In this document: positions 5,418 through 7,729 of the stretch, in pieces | Position numbering within the stretch: position 1 is the stretch's first letter | Layout of the letters: each line of letters begins with the position of its first letter | NCBI GenBank assembly: GCA_938016235.1 | Contig: CALLPU010000082.1 | Location: 1-7,729 of the forward strand | DNA: 7,729 nucleotides | Direction: 5' to 3' | Origin: an uncultured Granulosicoccus sp. | Lineage (GTDB): Bacteria > Pseudomonadota > Gammaproteobacteria > Granulosicoccales > Granulosicoccaceae | Notes under the pieces: generated by a model | Told to the model about the DNA's origin: nothing | The model's database searches: none | Seen by the model: the letters and a program-made list of their open reading frames with translations, nothing else | Program-made: the position numbers and the translations under genes

Positions 5418-6851
5418 ATGTTCGATAAGGAAAAAGATCTTGCTCAGGCATTCCTGAACGGCAAGATCAGCAGACGGGAATTGATCAAGCGCTTCGGTGC
5501 ACTGGGGCTGACTGCCTCATCAGCTGGCGTATTGATGAATATGCATGCCACGCAAGCGTTGGCGGCTGACTTCGACTGGAAAAAACACGCTGGCAAGAAA
5601 GTAAAGCTGCTGCTCAACAAGCATCCGTATGCAGATGCCATGATTGCCAACCTGGACAATTTCAAGTCGTTGACCGGCATGGAAATTGAGTATGACATCT
5701 TCCCGGAAGACGTCTATTTCGACAAAGTGACGGCAGCCTTGTCGTCGGGTTCCAGTGAATACGATGCCTTCATGACCGGTGCCTACATGACGTGGACCTA
5801 CGGCCCGGCGGGTTGGATAGAAGACCTGAATCCGTGGATTAACGATCCCGAAAAAACCAACCCCAACTACAACTGGGACGACATGCTGGAAGGCGTTCGT
5901 GCCTCGTGCGCATGGAACGGTCAGCCTGGCGGCGAGCTGGGTTCTGAAGATGCGAAGCAATGGTGCATTCCCTGGGGTTATGAGCAGAACAACCTGGCCT
6001 ACAACGCTGAAATGCTGGATGCTGCGGGTGTGGGTGTCCCCACCAATATGGATGAGCTGGTTGCCGCGGCAGCAGCACTGACTTCCGACAGTGTCTACGG
6101 TATCGGCGTGCGAGGCTCTCGATCCTGGGCAACCATTCACCCAGGATTCCTGTCAGGTTATGCCAACTACGGACAGAAAGACCTGACTCTGACCGATGGC
6201 AAATTATCGGCGGCCATGAATACGGATGTGTCCAAGGGCTTCCACCAGCAGTGGGTCAAGATGATTCAGGACTCCGGCGCGAAAGACTGGGCAACCCACA
6301 CCTGGTATCAGGTGGGAACCGATCTGGGTGCCGGCAAGTCTGCGATGATCTATGACGCAGACATCCTGGGTTATTTCATGAACGGTGGTGACAACCAGAT
6401 GGCTGGCAAACTTGCCTACGCACCGTTTGCCGCAAACCCTGATGCCGATGCGCCAACACCGAATATCTGGATCTGGTCGCTGGCCATGTCCAAGTTCTCC
6501 AAGGACAAGGATGCCACCTGGAACTTCCTGCAGTGGGCCAGTGGACCGGAGCACGGCTTGTTCGGCGCAACCAAGATGGACTTCGTCAACCCTGTCAGAA
6601 AGTCTGTCTGGGCCGACGAGATGTTCCGTGAGCGATTGAACAGCAGCTATCCGGGATACGTTGAAATGCACGACGTATCAGCACCGGGTGCGAAGATTCA
6701 CTTCACACCGCAACCGCTGTTTTTCGATCTCACCACCGAATGGGCGGCCAGCATGCAGAAGATGGTGGCGAATGAAATCCCCGTGGATGAGGGGCTGGAC
6801 CAGTTGGCCGAGAGTGTTGACAAGCAACTCAAGGAAGCCGGTCTGGGCTAA
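5418..6851 (+). CDS. ABC transporter sugar-binding protein (family 1), Tat-exported
   Basis: 477 residues, a normal length for MalE-like (family 1) solute-binding proteins, which capture sugars, polyols or oligosaccharides in the periplasm and deliver them to an ABC permease. The N-terminus carries a twin-arginine signal: SRRELIK (18-24), a hydrophobic stretch about 26-40 and a likely cleavage after ALA (47-49), giving a mature protein that starts at Ala50-Asp51. So it should be exported folded. The mature part begins with KKVKLLLNKHPYADAM, the usual first beta-strand region. Aromatic segments such as MTWTYGPAGWIEDLNPW (about 116-132) and WGYEQNNLAYN (about 186-196) are typical of the ligand-binding and hinge areas. 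No lipobox Cys is present. The permease gene follows after 145 bases. The substrate class (carbohydrate) is inferred from family and from the SorC/aldolase neighbours; the exact ligand is unknown. Confidence 0.93.
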   Translation: MFDKEKDLAQAFLNGKISRRELIKRFGALGLTASSAGVLMNMHATQALAADFDWKKHAGKKVKLLLNKHPYADAMIANLDNFKSLTGMEIEYDIFPEDVYFDKVTAALSSGSSEYDAFMTGAYMTWTYGPAGWIEDLNPWINDPEKTNPNYNWDDMLEGVRASCAWNGQPGGELGSEDAKQWCIPWGYEQNNLAYNAEMLDAAGVGVPTNMDELVAAAAALTSDSVYGIGVRGSRSWATIHPGFLSGYANYGQKDLTLTDGKLSAAMNTDVSKGFHQQWVKMIQDSGAKDWATHTWYQVGTDLGAGKSAMIYDADILGYFMNGGDNQMAGKLAYAPFAANPDADAPTPNIWIWSLAMSKFSKDKDATWNFLQWASGPEHGLFGATKMDFVNPVRKSVWADEMFRERLNSSYPGYVEMHDVSAPGAKIHFTPQPLFFDLTTEWAASMQKMVANEIPVDEGLDQLAESVDKQLKEAGLG

Positions 6852-6856
6852 CTCAC

Positions 6857-6892
6857 AGGCAGCGGTATCCACCTGGCTGGGTGCTGCTGCCT
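6857..6892 (+). terminator. Hairpin between binding-protein and permease genes, possible attenuator
   Basis: AGGCAGC (6857-6863) pairs perfectly with GCTGCCT (6886-6892). Inside it CACC (6870-6873) can pair with GGTG (6880-6883) around a 6-base loop. It starts 5 bases after the TAA of the binding-protein gene. A T5 run occurs only about 10 bases later (6903-6907), so it is not a canonical intrinsic terminator. In many ABC operons a structure here protects the upstream message or reduces read-through, so that binding protein exceeds permease. The remaining 6893-6996 shows no gene. Confidence 0.45.
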
Positions 6893-6996
6893 GATTCCCT
6901 GGTTTTTCAACTCCTGTCCGGAAAACAACTGAATACACGGATGTATCCAGTGTGTTGCCCTTGGCTTTCCGTTGCTCCTGCAGCACAGACTTCCTC

Positions 6997-7729
6997 ATGT
7001 CTAATCAATCATCAATCCGGCCCGGCACGGCATTGCCGCGCAGCCGATTCAGCATCAGCAGAAAGTATCTGCCGTATGTGCTGAGTCTGCCAGCGCTGCT
7101 GGTGTGTATTGGCATACTCGTTCCGTTTTTTACGGCTGTCTACTATTCGTTGCAGCGCTATCGGCTCAGCCAGCCGTGGGCGCGTGAGATGAACTGGGGC
7201 GAGAACTATCTGAATTTCATGACTGATTCCAGTTTCTGGAATACCTTGAGTGTGTCTCTGGAATATGCATTCCTGACGGTCACGCTGGAGTTGTTGCTGG
7301 GGCTGGGTATCGCATTGTTGTTGCAACGCCGCTCTACTACTAACAATTTCATATCCATCATGCTGCTGCTGCCGCTAATGACAGCGCCCGCTCTGGCAGC
7401 CTTGATGTGGAAGCTGATGACCAATCCCGGCTTCGGCATTCTCAGCTATCTGTTAACACTGATAGGTATCGATGATTTTCGCTGGGGAGCATCGACTGAT
7501 ACGGCCATGTTTACCGTGGTGCTGGTGGATATCTGGGTATACACGCCGTTCATCATGATTCTGCTGCTGGCGGGTTTGCGCTCATTACCCAAGCAACCGT
7601 TTGAAGCGGCAGCACTGGATGGCGTGCCCCGTATGCAACAGTTCTTTCGCATAACACTACCCATGCTGACGCCGTATATTTTAACGGCGACGTTGTTCCG
7701 ATTGCTCGAATCCATCCAGCAGTTCGACA
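6997..7729 (+). CDS. ABC sugar transporter permease, MalF-type (5' part, cut by right edge)
   Basis: The first 244 codons of an inner-membrane permease of the binding-protein-dependent family; full members run about 290-310 residues, so roughly 50 are missing. After a basic N-terminus (RSRFSISRKY, 15-24) I see hydrophobic segments at about 25-50, 87-110, 118-140 and 171-194, and a fifth starting near 222. The cytoplasmic EAA loop that docks on the ATPase is clear at about 203-223: EAAALDGVPR, then F...I.LP. Start: ATG 6997 is the first in-frame ATG before the first membrane segment; no good ribosome site precedes it, so translation may be weak. It follows its binding-protein gene on the same strand. 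The second permease and the ATPase are presumably beyond the window. Confidence 0.92.
   Translation, partial: MSNQSSIRPGTALPRSRFSISRKYLPYVLSLPALLVCIGILVPFFTAVYYSLQRYRLSQPWAREMNWGENYLNFMTDSSFWNTLSVSLEYAFLTVTLELLLGLGIALLLQRRSTTNNFISIMLLLPLMTAPALAALMWKLMTNPGFGILSYLLTLIGIDDFRWGASTDTAMFTVVLVDIWVYTPFIMILLLAGLRSLPKQPFEAAALDGVPRMQQFFRITLPMLTPYILTATLFRLLESIQQFD

Noticed and set aside
4901..5419. 172-codon minus-strand frame opposite the regulator
   Set aside because: It lies antisense to the strongly supported SorC-family gene and shows no family motifs. Its low-complexity Ser/Thr/Arg composition is typical of a shadow frame.
5520..6140. 206-codon minus-strand frame opposite the solute-binding protein gene
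   Set aside because: It is fully antisense to a clear coding sequence, with no recognisable domain and no plausible ribosome site.

Overview
The window looks like a bacterial chromosome segment from a Gram-negative, probably a pseudomonadote. The clues are a lipoprotein gamma-glutamyltransferase, a Tat-exported solute-binding protein and closely packed genes of moderately high GC. I cannot name the genus from sequence alone. The core is a divergent carbohydrate-utilisation locus around a regulatory region at about 4285-4382. I see no RNA gene, insertion sequence, CRISPR array or other mobile element.

Leftward (minus strand), from the centre outward: a class II aldolase (3208-4284), a DkgB-like aldo/keto reductase (2330-3193) and an acetolactate-synthase-like thiamine-diphosphate enzyme (666-2333). 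The three are packed like an operon. The last two overlap by the 4-base ATGA, which suggests translational coupling. After a 137-base gap comes the 5' part of a lipoprotein gamma-glutamyltransferase (1-528), also on the minus strand. It is probably a separate transcription unit and is cut by the left edge.

Rightward (plus strand): a SorC/DeoR-type sugar-binding regulator (4383-5348), a Tat-secreted ABC solute-binding protein (5418-6851) and the first 244 codons of a MalF-type ABC permease (from 6997, cut by the right edge). A strong hairpin lies between the last two.

My reading is that the importer brings in a sugar, polyol or sugar acid and the SorC protein senses it or a phosphorylated derivative. 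The aldolase then cleaves an intermediate, the reductase handles an aldehyde or ketone, and the ThDP enzyme joins or decarboxylates a 2-keto acid or aldehyde fragment. A perfect 14-bp palindrome (4333-4346) lies between the divergent arms, over the predicted -10 of the regulator's promoter, and is the best candidate operator. No kinase, isomerase or polyol dehydrogenase is present in the window. The substrate is therefore undetermined, and this aldolase/reductase/ThDP-enzyme set is the most interesting part of the window.
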